A DNA stretch of 64,000 nt from NCBI GenBank assembly GCA_030340625.1, contig JAOPHQ010004595.1, positions 1 through 64,000 on the forward strand, in the 5' to 3' direction. This DNA is from Merluccius polli. Taxonomy: Eukaryota; Chordata; Actinopteri; Gadiformes; Merlucciidae. The notes below the pieces were generated by a model. It saw only the letters and a program-made list of their open reading frames with translations. It made no database searches and was not told where the DNA came from. The position numbers were made by a program, and so were the translations under genes. Below, one piece after another: positions 45,020-56,147 of this stretch (positions are counted from its first letter, which is position 1; each line of letters begins with the position of its first letter).

Positions 45020-45678
45020 ATTCCGCCGAAAAAGAGAAGACGATTTTCCAAATCACCCTGGCCGTTATCTCACGTAAGTACGAACCGCGCCGCTGAAGGC
45101 TCCCCGCTCTCACGGTGGAGAAACATGGCGGGGTTTATCCTCCTCCTTGCCTTGCCTTGCCACACATGACAGGCCGACCGGACGGTTGTTCAGCCCTATT
45201 TGGTCACGTACGTCGTCGTCGTTGTTGTCGTTGTTTTGGATAAATACCGTTTCCATTCCGCTCCGATACTTCCGATATACTGTGTGTGTGTGTCCGCCGC
45301 GGCGCCGGTTATTGAACCGTACGTGGATAATGGCCGTGCGGCCACGTCTGGTGTGGTTGGCTAACGCTAGCGAGATTAGTCCTGGCCGCTGCTGTCCCCA
45401 GATAATGTTGTTTTTTTTTGCGGTTGTTTCGTTTTTGATTATTTTGTATTATTTCGCAACCCGACACGACGTATCGTATGATCACGTCGGTTAAAAAAAC
45501 TGGCGATTCGTGACATTCCGATGTTTTTTCGCCCCCCCCCGCCCCCCCAACCCCAACGTCAATATTAGCTACTGGTTATTATGGTCTGGTATTAGCAGTA
45601 GTTCACACTGATGTCTTTGATCGACCAAAAAAAAAAAGCCATTGACATCACATGGACGTTACATAACGCATCGATCAT

Positions 45679-45750
<72 letters not shown>

Positions 45751-46052
45751 GGAGCAAAGTGACAGTACATGTGGCATCAGGTCAGCCCCGGCCACACACA
45801 CACCCGGCCACAGGGATGTGATAGAGACGTACCTGGGAGAAACCATTCACTGGAGGGTGTTTAGTGTGTGTTGGGAACTCAAAGAATTGTTGTCAAAGTG
45901 TGTAATGATTGCTGCAATGCTAACGGTGTTTGTGTTTGCAGGGCTCCCCTGTCTCTGCACAGGTGTATAACCGCTACCCAGAAGGTCTAGGGGCGGCTCT
46001 CTACCGGGAGCACTTTGACTTCAACGCTGAGCCGCCTTGGGATCCTAGCTGA
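45020..46052 (+). CDS. azin1: azin1 upstream conserved coding region (uCC), polyamine-responsive uORF
   Basis: Vertebrate antizyme inhibitor mRNAs carry an upstream frame that starts at a near-cognate AUU and ends with a Pro-Pro-Trp pause motif. At high polyamines, ribosomes stall there and queue, raising initiation at the weak start and repressing AZIN1. Here, exon 45942-46052 reads in phase 0 (GSPVSAQVYNRY... then FNAEPPWDPS and TGA at 46050-46052). The 5' exon ends at 45073 with donor GTAAGT in the same phase and is open back to an ATT at 45020. The joined frame has 54 codons with Pro-Pro-Trp at codons 49-51 (human about 47-49). The PPW end is clear; the AUU start is inferred from the known family and from position. 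Confidence 0.82.
45074..45941 (+). other. azin1: azin1 intron 1
   Basis: CpG-rich start, then a C-rich run at 45532-45550 and an (AC)n tract at 45679-45748. No other coding evidence. Confidence 0.65.
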
Positions 46053-46085
46053 TAGTGGGACAAGTCCATCCCCTGACTTGTCCAT
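45942..46085 (+). other. azin1: azin1 second 5' UTR exon
   Basis: Acceptor TTTGCAG at 45941 and donor GTAAGT at 46086. It carries the second part of the uCC frame, including the stop, and 33 nt of spacer. The next exon begins at 46418. Confidence 0.75.
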
Positions 46086-46484
46086 GTAAGTCCACACCCC
46101 AGAATACACACCAACACCCTTTTACAGACGCAGGCAAACGGTTCAGACAGGTCAACGGTGTATGCAGCACCCGGGGGGCTCATCTCCGTCTGACTGTTGT
46201 ATGTTTGTTTGTAGAAAAGTTGTAGCTTTTCTTAACGGCTGTCGATTTGTCATTAAGACCTTTTTAAGACCTAAACTTGAATTAAATAATAAGTTAATTG
46301 TGCAGTCAATGTAGCGTAGTACAATTGCATGCTAGGTTGATTTGAAGAATGTTTTCAATGGAAAGTAACTGATTGTGAAGTGACCCTTGTTCTCGTCTCC
46401 TCTTTATCTTTCTGCAGTTTGTTGCATACCGGCAGGACCCCACTGGCTCAGTCGTGACCTTCTCTATTCGCCTCCCTCTTCTTT

Positions 46485-46499
46485 ATGATTGTCAGCTAA
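46485..46499 (+). CDS. very short uORF in the azin1 leader
   Basis: ATG ATT GTC AGC TAA, encoding four residues and ending 16 nt before the azin1 start at 46516. If the exon from 46418 is used as drawn, this ATG is in the mature leader. It is distinct from the uCC. Confidence 0.5.
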   Translation: MIVS

Positions 46500-46515
46500 G
46501 CGGAAAACGGTTAAT

Positions 46516-49500
46516 ATGAAAGGACTCTCCGAGGAACCCAGCTACATCCTTGAGCTCCTGGAGGAAGGAGTGACCATCGACGATGTCATTGATGGATACA
46601 TCTCCGAGCATGCTCTGGTCAGTTTGGCATTCCAGTCACAACACCTGAAAACCAGTCAGTTTGGTCTTGACTGGGACATGTTTATTTGAAGCATTTATTT
46701 TAAATTGCTCTGCTTAAGCTATTGAGTCACTCGTTATTCGTCACATAAACATACAGGATGTACAGTGAAATGAAAGTGGCAATGCTTACGGGATTGTGCA
46801 AAACAGTAACAGTATTTACAATAAAAAGAAGCAACAATATTTACAGTAAAAAGAAGCAACACTAATTGTAATAGGTGTAGCTATAAATAATGGATCTGAA
46901 AAAAATCGCTATATGTGTGTGCACCTAAGAGGGACTGTGTGTGGAACTTGGTGCAGGCCCTGGTGATCAGTGTTCACAGTCCTGATGGCTTGTGAGGGAA
47001 ATCTTGGCTCAGGTTTTCAGTCGATCTAACTGGAGAGACTCACACCAATCCTGTTAAACAACTATCATACCCCAGTGAATCTAATGGGATTTATGTGTAA
47101 GGACCATAATCCTAAGCCAACAGTACTACGTGACTACCAGTGTCCATCAGATTATGTAAACCAACCTCTTTGCTGGTTGTGCTACAGGTCTGTCGTCTCC
47201 AGCTACAGGTCTGTCGTCTCTGTGATCTAACTTTACTCCCCCCCCCCCCCCCCCCCCTTGTTCCCAGGTGGAGAGGAGCGCGTTCGTGGTGGGCGACCTG
47301 GGTGCCCTGATGCGGCAGCATGTGCGCTGGCAGACTCTGGCACCACAGCTTCAGCCCTACTACCCAGTCAAGTGCAACAGCAGCCCGGCCGTCATCGAGG
47401 TGCTGGCCTCCCTGGGCCTTGGCTTCGTCTGTGCCAACAAGGTGGGGCTCTCGCCAACTGCGCTGGTGGTTTCACCTTTGCTACCCGACTGTCCTATCCA
47501 GTGGTGTTGGTGTGTTCATGTACACGTGTCAAAACACCCACCCACAGGTCTCACCCAGTTATGAAAGCACTTTCATACCTTTTTGGTTACCGCTGTGTGA
47601 CCCATCACTCGTGTTGATTACCGGTGATTAAATGCGTCCTGGGCTTTCACCTTATGTAACGTTTTGTGCTTTGTTTTGCACGTTGCTCTAAGGCTTTTAG
47701 ATTTGGTTATAATCACAATATCTTCTCTCTGTTAGGCCGAGCTGAGCCTAGGTGCTGGAGCACGGTGTACCCCCAGAAAACATCATCCTGTCTGGGGTTT
47801 GCAAGCAGCTGGCCCACATCAAGTACGCCGCAAAGAACAACGTGCGCCACCTTGTTTGTGACAACCAGGCCGAGCTCTGCAAGATTGCCCGGGGGCACAG
47901 CAACGCAAAGTAGGTGGAAAGTCATAGTTTGGTCCAAGCAGATTTTCCAAGGTTTTGTCATGATGACAATGGATTAAAGTTGACTTTGGCTTGGCATAAA
48001 CATTCAATGCTGTTTGAAGGACATGCTTTGGTAATGGCAGTATTAATGGAACAGCTAGTGTTAAGACTGACACTTTTACTGAGTTAAGGAGTTACTGAGT
48101 TCACTTAACTGTATGGGCGTTAATGTTTTAATTGCTGTGTCATCCACCCTGACTAGTGTGTTTTTGATCTGTTCTCTCCCAGGTTGTTGCTGCAGCTGAC
48201 CACCGAAGCCCATGCCGCCGAGACCAGCGTGGCTTTTGGTTGCTCCCTGAAGAGCTGCCGGTACCTCCTGGAGTTGGCCAGGGAGCTGGGGGTTGACGTC
48301 GTGGGGGTGACCTTCCACATTCCCCCTTCCTGCCCGGACCTGCAGCAGGCCTACAGCCATGCCCTCTCGGATGCCCGTTGTGTCTTCGACATGGGGGTGA
48401 GTGTGTAAATAACTCTCGTTTTGTTGATGGGGTGTTCCAGGCATTCATGACCCTTTTTAAAAGCTAAAGGACAAAATGTGATTTGTTTTGTTGTGTGTTT
48501 GGTGTGTGTTCAGGCAGAGCTGGGCTTCAGCATGAACATCTTGGACATTGGTGGTGGAATCACAGGTTCAGACTTTCAACTCCAGCAGGTAATCATTAGC
48601 CCTCAGATTCATAACAAACAAAAATGTTAACTGAACAAAATGTTCTTTTTTGACCCACGTAAATGAGTACCATAAAGTTGCCAGTAAAGCCATGTTGCCG
48701 GGGCATGTTGTGAATGCTATGCTACCACTAGCTAAGTGTCTCTATGTGTTTTTGGTTTGTAGGTGGAGTGTGCAGTCAGTCCACTGTTGGATGCCTACTT
48801 CCCTCCATTGTCTGGGGTGCAAGTGTTGGCCCAGCCAGGCACCTTCTACGTTGCCTCCGCCTTCAGTCTGGCCGTCAACGTGATTGGCAAGAAGATACTA
48901 AACCAACAGTGGGACAGCCTGGCCCAGGGTAAGTCATCTGGATGTCTCATTTCACTGCTTCCTTTCTTTTTCTTCAGTCATGTTTCTTTCTCTTTTTTGT
49001 TGCGCAATGTTGTAAAATAACCACAGGGAGCAGTTGGTTAATTTTTCTTCAGTTGGAATTGAAGTCCATCGCTAATCTGCGGAAGAGCCGGCCAACGTTC
49101 CACATTTGCTAACTGCTACGTAACAACCCAACACAATGTCCCCTGTGTTTTGCCTGTAGGGGAGCTGAGCACCACGGACGCGGATTTCCAGTACTACATC
49201 AATGAGGGCGTGTACGGCTCGTTCCGCCGCAAGCTGCTAGGAGCCACTATCCCTGCCCCGTCGGTGCACAAGGTCAGTGAGTTGCCGCGCAGGCAGGTGA
49301 CCCAATCGCGGTCGCAACAGAAAGTGGAATGAATGGCTGAATAGTCAAAGCATTGATATGGGGCAGGATATATATATATATAGCTGAATGGTGGTGGTGC
49401 AAGGACTTGTGTAGACAAAGCATGGGTGCAGAGTATTGGGTCAAAGTCGATAACCTGTTTTCAGTTTCTGTTTTCAGTATCTAAACGATGGTAAACGGGT

Positions 49501-50290
49501 GTCTTCTCGCCCTGTGTAGCGGGCACTCTGCACTGAGGAGCTGGTGTATCCCAGCAGCCTGTGGGGGCCGTCGTTGGACCAACTGGATGAGGTGGTGGAG
49601 CACTGCCTGCTGCCTGAGCTCAGTGTCGGGGACTGGCTGCTCTTCTCCAACATGGGAGCCAACGGCCTGGAAGAGCTCACCTGTCTGGCCAGCGAGCCCC
49701 AGCTACCCGTCTACAATGCTATTTACACTGCAGACTGGTGAGCATGCAACGAGGGGTCACCGTGTCAGGTTTCACTTTGGAACACATTCTTCAGCCGCTG
49801 AGGGTGTATAGACTATTGGGAAGAGTCCCTGGTTTCAAATATTATTATAAATAACTATTCCTGAATCCAGTTGTAAACGTTCAGTCCATGAAGGTAATGC
49901 AAAACTGCTACTGACTCGACCAACCATTTTAGAGAGTTTCTTCTTTGATACGGTCCATCGCTAAAGATCAGGTCAAAGCAGAATTGAGTTGCTCTCATTA
50001 AAAACATTTTTCAAAATGCAACTATTGCTGATGATGTCAATTTTCAAGAAGCAATTTGAAAGTGGTCCAGATTTCCATTTAATGGGCCAGTGTGTTGATC
50101 CCGACTGATGGGTCTCATGGAGTTGGACATGTGCAAATACGGTAGAGCAACATTAACCTGCATGTCATTTTGTTTCGCTACCCGCAGGTATGGGATGCAG
50201 GAGGCTGGCGTGGCACTAGACGGCACCATGAAGAACTTCTCCCTGATCAACCACAGTGCGGTGTTCAGTCCTCCGTCCAAGTCCCTCTAA
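46516..50290 (+). CDS. azin1: antizyme inhibitor 1
   Basis: AZIN1 is a catalytically dead ornithine decarboxylase homologue. It binds antizyme and releases ODC and polyamine transport from antizyme control. Coding exons: 46516-46617, 47268-47441, 47736-47909, 48183-48396, 48514-48588, 48763-48928, 49160-49272, 49520-49737, 50188-50290. Corrected length is 445 aa (human 448). The start MKGLSEEPSY and segment VIDGYISEHAL favour AZIN1 over AZIN2. The PLP-lysine context is kept (YYPVKCNSSP). Other ODC positions are replaced: Asp of FDCAS is Val (FVCAN), Arg of the VLRIATDD strand is Gln (LLLQLTTE), Arg of PGRYY is Thr (PGTFY), catalytic Cys of WGPTCD is Leu (WGPSLD), and Tyr of MGAY is Asn. These changes explain loss of activity in the family. 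Exon 47736-47909 has one surplus base. Donors of the first and seventh coding exons are GTCAGT. Confidence 0.95.
47236..47257. repeat. C22 homopolymer in an azin1 acceptor
   Basis: Pure C tract forming the pyrimidine stretch of the exon at 47268; the acceptor TTGTTCCCAG follows 10 nt later. Confidence 0.92.
47736..47909 (+). other. azin1: azin1 third coding exon with +1 frame disruption
   Basis: The exon must be 173 nt to connect phase 0 to phase 2 (the AAG codon is split with the next exon); it is 174. The frame AELSL is followed by GGTGCTGGAG where GTGCTGGAG (Val-Leu-Glu) is needed. After removing one G it continues HGVPPENIILSG...CKQLAHIKYAAK as in AZIN1. As written it hits out-of-frame sequence. 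Confidence 0.85.
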
Positions 50291-51640
50291 ACCAGATTAT
50301 GTGGCACAGATTCCGTTTCCCCTTTCTGCTGTCCAACGGGGAGGGAGGCTAAATTTGGTCAACATTCCAGCCGTCTTGGAAAATAGTTGTTTTTTGTTTG
50401 TTTTTTTTCACCAGCAAATCAAGACCTTTTTTTTATTTTTATTTTTTCAATGTTGAAAACAGGAAATGCTTGGTAATTTCCTACCTCAGTACTCCTGGAT
50501 TCTCTTCGGAAAATAACGTCCTTATTTCACCCCCCTCCCCTCCCTTACATGTCCCTCTTTCGACAGTTCAACAATCTGTCTGCCAGAAAAACACCATTAT
50601 GCAACAAAATGGACGACTCCGTGGAGATGGAACCCCTGCCATTTTGGGAGGGGGTTTATTTCCCTAATTTAAAACCCGTTTACATAAATGTACAATTGAT
50701 TTTTAAATCTTTCTCTGTATTACCTGTCGTGTAAATCGCTTTGTTCAACACAGATTTTGTCTAATGATTTTTGAAAGATATCTAAAAAAATAATTATGAA
50801 TTCTGTGTAGGACCCCAACTAGCATAGTTTTAATTGCATAACATTGTGACATGTTAACCTTAATTGTGATTCACTTTTCTTTAATTTATTGCTCTCAAAA
50901 ACACTGTTGGGGCTCATCGAAGTGAGTTTAGTTTATGTATCTGTTCACATGCTGTGACCCATCAAAACAGTATTTGCTGATTTATATATTGATGTATTTC
51001 TAATGCTTCATAGTTTGTGCTGTGACTGACATTTGTGACCTCAATGTTTTTTTTGCCTTGCTTGAAAGGCATGAAGGAATTGTTGTGGGGAAAGTTGTTA
51101 AATTTTGATTGTAACTTGAATACAGCAAGCCACACTATAAGGCGCCCCCCCCCCCCCCCCCCCCCCCTTCCGTTAATATTACAGTTAAGGTTAACTTAAG
51201 CCATTCAAATCATCAAATGTGCCACAGCATTAGAAATTATACTATGTTCCCCATATTACACAAAAAGACGAACCTTAAACTGATGTCAGTAGAAGTTTCT
51301 GTCAAGTGATGGACTTTTACAGACTAGAAGCGCAATTATAATGTAGTCTTCTATAATACACGCCAGGCATAACTTAACTGATGCAGCAGTTCTCCTTCAT
51401 GCTTCCCTGAAGCAAGTTACTTGAGAGATGTCACTTGGGGTCTCTTGCAGCTGTTTGTTAAAGTTGACCTGACTGAACTCCAGTTCAAAAAAAAAAAAGT
51501 CCTGTCCCAGTGTGTTGCAAACAAGTAATGTATTGTTAATTACTTGCTGTCTAAGGCACTAATGGACCATAGCGTGTTTTGATTGTAAATTGTGCTTAAA
51601 GTAATAAAAGTGAATAATTTAATACATCCGACTGAAATGA
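50291..51640 (+). other. azin1: azin1 3' UTR
   Basis: T-rich region after the TAA at 50288-50290. A C23 tract lies at 51145-51167, and a canonical AATAAA at 51603-51608 marks the likely 3' end, giving a UTR of about 1.3 kb. Confidence 0.65.
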
Positions 51641-52100
51641 TTTGTCCTTTGTACCAATGTCCACAGTCCCAACAAAATTGTTCTTGGAACCATAATTGTG
51701 CACTCATTCACGTTTTTTAATTGAGCAAATTGCAATGGCTTTGTTGCTGTTCGTAAAGGTTTTAGGAAAAAACGGCGTTAGACATTTTCGGTGCATTTTT
51801 GTAAAAAAAAAAAAAATGCTGGTAATTGTGAGGCTATTTGAAAAATGTATTTACAGGGTTTTTTTTATCTCGCAAATAAAAAATAAAAACTACCCAAACT
51901 ACACTTTTTTCTTTTGGAAGATTAAATTCCTAGTAACGAGATGGCATGCAATTTCATAGCATGAAATAATAAAGAAAGGTAAAAACGTTTTTAAGCAAAC
52001 ATTATGGGGCTTTATCGCTGTTTAATATTTCGTATGATGAAATTGAAAAAAATCAGCACATCACGTACATTTTAGCACTCCACAAATAACACGAGATTAA
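51641..52100. other. intergenic region azin1 / adnp2
   Basis: AT-rich, with A runs near 51804. No gene seen. Confidence 0.55.
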
Positions 52101-52119
52101 CCACGAGATTTCCTTGGCT

Positions 52120-52508
52120 CCTCCCATTTAGCTCACTTTGGGGACAGCTCATTGGCTGACACCAGACACCACGTGACATTCTGCAGTCTTACCACCAGAC
52201 ACCAGCAGGCCTAGCCCCACATGTACACGTTGGAAATAAACAGTTAAGATGCAACATTTGCAGTTGTGATTTGGACACAAACAACGCCGCTAAAACAGCG
52301 CCGTATAAAACGACTTACAATTTCTACGTGTCAAAAAAAGTTAACACGTTTTTGAGGTGAGCTCGAAGCCCATTGGTCGGTTACACGATATGCAAATTCG
52401 CCCCCCCGAAACGTCAGATCCTAAACTAGACCGCCATTTTTTTTTTCCTCCAACAGGAAGGCGACAAAAGCGGAATCACGTTTTTCTTCTCTCCTATTTC
52501 GCAGGTCG
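52120..52508 (+). promoter_or_regulatory. adnp2: adnp2 promoter and probable 5' noncoding exon
   Basis: Inverted CCAAT boxes (CATTGGCTGAC near 52150 and CCATTGGTCGG near 52370) are followed by GCCGCCATTTT-type sequence near 52430, a common housekeeping initiator context. A donor (TCG then GTAAGC) ends a candidate 5' exon at 52508. The link to the ATG exon at 56148 is inferred from position and orientation. Confidence 0.45.
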
Positions 52509-53145
52509 GTAAGCATACTATTTTATACATCGTTAAAATCCGTCGCGGTGGGCGCCGTTAGAGACGGTCCCCATGGTCGCCACAGCCGCCGCCGCCGCGG
52601 AGCTATGGCGCCGCAAGCGGCTCACAATAGCTGGGGGGCTGCGGACCCCAGTGTGGCTCCGCTGCGGCGCCACAGCCGCTAGGACCACAGACCCAGGACC
52701 CAGACCTGGACCCGGTGTAGCCGTCCTGTGGGCTTCAGGGGCGGCATTATTACCATATGGCTTGGCTATCAGTCGCTGGCGGTGGCTAGTGAGTCACATG
52801 CAGCCTGTGCGTCCGTAGCGTGATGCACTGGCAGGAGGAGGAGGAGGGTGGTGCTGGTGCTGCAGAAAGACCAGTACATACACACCCCTATACATGAACA
52901 CCATCACATAGGAGCAGGTCGGGGTTGGATACCGAGGGGATGTGGATGTGCTCCCCCAAAGTGGGCTGTGGTCATGCAAATGTCAAAATCTAGGTCATTC
53001 AATTTCACAATTCAGGGAAAACCATGGAGGACCAATGCTTCGTTTATGATCAAGGATGGCTGACACACGTATCAATTATGTTTGCCTTTAAATAGATCAT
53101 GATTACGTTTGTGATGATGAGCATACAGGTGTTTCTTTTTTTAAA

Positions 53146-53990
53146 GGGCCACCAGATGTGATGTTGATCAGCCATTGCAAGCCAGTCAAGATCCATCCTC
53201 TAGTGACATCACAAGTGTCTTTTCACCCAGATGTGTGATGGATAGATCAGCTTCATAGATCAAGCCTATCCAGTGGACTGAACCAGTTGGTAGGCTGGTC
53301 TAGGGCTGAACAATTAATCAAAATAATAGTCGAAATTGCAATATCCAAATCACAGTAGCTGCAATTTTTTGATAAGGGTAAAATGTGCAAATGTAAATGT
53401 ATAACACCGTTATAAATTAAGTACTGTTGGGCTGCAGAGATGCCCAGGCCTGCATTTCATTTCTCCAGATGTAAGAAAACATGCTTGTTTGTACAAACCC
53501 CAACAAATGTCACATCATGATTTTCATAGTTTTTTCAGTGAAAATTAAAATTGTAATGCAAAAATTATCATTCCCACCCACTATCAGTGAGTCATATCAC
53601 AATCGCAATATCTGTCAATATAATCGAAATATGATATTGTTTACGCTATCGTTCAGCCCTAGCTGATCTATCCATCATACGTCTGGGTGAACACTCCTAC
53701 TTGTGATGTCACTAGGGGGTAGATTTTTACTTTGATTTTGACTGGCTTGTAATGGCTAATCAACATCACACCTGATGGTCAAATAGGGCTCTTTAAAGCT
53801 CTCCTATTCCGACAGATCAGCCTACCAGTTGGTTCAATCCACTAGGTAGGCTGGTAGGTAATAATAATACATAGTATTATTCTATCTATCTATCATACAT
53901 TTGGGTGGACATTCCCACTTATGTCACTAGAGGGTCGATTTTGAAATGGCTTGTAATGGCTTATCAACATCACCGCTAGTGGTAAAATAA
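53146..53990. mobile_element. palindromic composite repeat with a nested MITE
   Basis: A segment of about 100 bp (CACCCAGATGTGTGATGGAT, GTGACATCACAAGTG, GCAAGCCAGTCAAGAT) occurs at about 53148-53245, as its reverse complement at 53662-53780, and again in that second orientation, more diverged, at 53885-53985. Between the inverted arms lies 53301-53661, which starts TAGGGCTGAACAATTAATC and ends CGTTCAGCCCTA, a typical hAT-like MITE with imperfect 8-bp flanks (GCTGGTCT / GCTGATCT, depending on boundary). This suggests a foldback element carrying a later insertion. Confidence 0.6.
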
Positions 53991-53998
53991 TAATAAGA

Positions 53999-54159
53999 AT
54001 AATAGGGCAGGGCAGGCCATATTGTATCAATATTGTGATATGAGACTAGATATCATCTTAGATTTTGGATATCGTGATATGTGTTGTCTTTTCCTGGTCA
54101 TAAAGGCTGCATTACAGTAAAGTTATGAAAACATTTAGAAAATATTCAGTAGGAATATT
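53999..54159. repeat. fragment of a GATAT-rich fish MITE
   Basis: GGGCAGGCCATATTGTATCA and following sequence (ATCATCTTAGATTTTGGATATCG) resemble common fish repeats with GGGC-GATATT ends. The hAT element at 54168 may have inserted into it; its continuation may be 54958-55030. Confidence 0.4.
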
Positions 54160-54167
54160 GTGCACAC

Positions 54168-54949
54168 TAGGGATGTCCGATATTATCGGCCCACCGATAT
54201 TATCGGCCGATATTGGCATACAAAATCAATATCGGACAATATCGGTATCGGTTTTTTAACCGATACCGAAATCGATTTTGAAATAATTTCAGACATCTGT
54301 TATGTTTCAAGTGAGGACGTGGTTTGATGACATCATCAAACGCGCCGCGCCGTCTCAATAACAAGCCTGGGCGTGTGCGGCCGTGTAGCGGACGCTAGTT
54401 GTAGCTGTGGTTATGTCGGTGGATTGGAGTTATTTCAAAGTTTCTACGTTGAATAGTAAAATAGGGGTCAGCGCAACATACTAACGCATTCTGCGAAACA
54501 GATCACAACCGGTTCAGGTCCGCTGTACCACGCTCACATTATTTTATTTATTAATCCGCACTTCCAGACCGTCACCGGGGCTTCAGAGTAATGTGTCCGA
54601 GGAGAGTAGCTCTCTCCCGGACACACATGCTAGCTTTAACCGCTGTTTTTTTCTTTTCTTTTTTTTTTTAAATCTGCACTTCCAGACCGTCACCGGGGCT
54701 TCAGAGTAATGTGTCCGAGGAGAGTAGCCCTCTCCCGGACACACACGCTAGCTTTTACCGTTGTTTTGTTTTTATTTATTAATCCACACTTCCGCTCGGC
54801 ATAAAGCCTATTGCAATGAGTGTAAAGCGGAGGTTTCACGTGGCCGCATATATCGGTATCGGTATCGGTTGATATCGGTATCGGAAATTAAGAGTTGAAC
54901 AATATCGGTTATCGGTTATCGGTAAAAAAGCCAATATCGGACATCCCTA
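54168..54949. mobile_element. hAT-type non-autonomous transposon with perfect 8-bp target duplication
   Basis: The ends are inverted: TAGGGATGTCCGATATT on the left and AATATCGGACATCCCTA on the right. The 8-mer GTGCACAC is present at 54160-54167 and 54950-54957. Subterminal regions are packed with GATATCGG/CCGATA motifs. The interior holds a tandem duplication with a 118-bp period (54553 and 54671; segment CCAGACCGTCACCGGGGCTT) plus a partial third start at 54781. There is no transposase frame. Target length and ends fit the hAT superfamily. Confidence 0.9.
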
Positions 54950-55197
54950 GTGCACACCCACATGGTATCAAATAAAATATGTTTTGGTGAAAATTTGCTG
55001 TCACAGTCGGGCTGTAATTTTCCTTTCCAATCGTGTCTGAAAGGACCTGCAGCCTATATGATATGATGAAGAGTCTGGTGGTTCCATACACAAGTGTGCA
55101 TCCATCAATGACAAACACCTAGCCTTCCTACTCCTCTTCAGCCTCAATTGAGCCTTGTGTGGCTTTGTCCCTCTGGACCACTCAGTCATCCACATTT

Positions 55198-55279
55198 AGC
55201 TGACTTACAGGTAGTCTGCTAGCTCTATGCTCTAGCAGACTAGCTGACTTACAGGTAGTCTGCTAGCTCTATGCTCTAG
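55198..55279. repeat. 44-bp tandem duplication
   Basis: AGCTGACTTACAGGTAGTCT and the following bases (GCTAGCTCTATGCTCTAG) occur at 55198 and again at 55242. An isolated two-copy tandem repeat. Confidence 0.9.
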
Positions 55280-56147
55280 AAACCCATCACTATGTCTACT
55301 ACCAGAATTGTTGCTTTAATGCATTGTTATTTCATACATTTTCAGATTGTAGTCTTTCCCCACAAAAGTCTTAAAGTCTGCTCTTTAATGACTCCTCATT
55401 TTTGTAGCTACTGCTACTTTTTTACATTTTTTGCCCAATCTTTATCTATTGTACTTCAATAGGAGCCATCCCTGGAACAACCCCTTTCTGTGTTCGTTCT
55501 CCCTACTGAGTTTCTCTTGTGCTCAGGGGCTTAGTGTTAGGGGTGTTGCCTAATATGGGCCTATAGATGAATTCATGCCTAGCATATAGCAACAGTGACA
55601 TGTGCCAAGGCTACCAGGATGGCTTGGACCTATTACAATATCCACAATGGCCGTAAGATAGATACTAGAATTTGCTGGTTGCCTCACTGAAAATAGACAC
55701 CCGATAGCTATCGCGACAGTATTAAACGAACACAGTGTTAAACGAACTGGACGGTATATTTTCTCTAAAAGAACAAACAACTACATTTAAAGCTTTTGTT
55801 GATAAGAAAGATGCGTTTACCGGACTTCCGGCAGGATTTGGTAAAAGTTTAATTTACGTTTCGTTGGTTGTAGGTCTATCCAATTGCGTCCAGAGGCATT
55901 TTGGTCGAAAAATGAACGGAGAGGTTCCAGACATATGCATTTGTGAATTTGGTCTTGCGATGTTAGACATCTGAATTATGAAGTAGAAAATGTGTTAAGG
56001 TGACTGTTACTATTATTTGTAGGATGCTTCAGTTTGATAATTGTCTAATTCACTCTCCTATGTTGCAACATGAGACAGTAACTGAAACCTTTTTTCTATA
56101 TATGTATTTATGAAATAGGCTATTGACCTGACTGCCACGGGTTAAAA

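Noticed and set aside
47736..47909. Programmed +1 frameshifting in azin1
   Set aside because: Programmed +1 shifting belongs to antizyme, not antizyme inhibitor, and there is no stop-codon slippery site. The same kind of extra G occurs in spire1 and atp6v1c1.
52573..52818. 81-codon Ala/Arg-rich frame downstream of the adnp2 first exon
   Set aside because: Lies in a CpG-rich promoter-proximal intron; composition explains the open frame.
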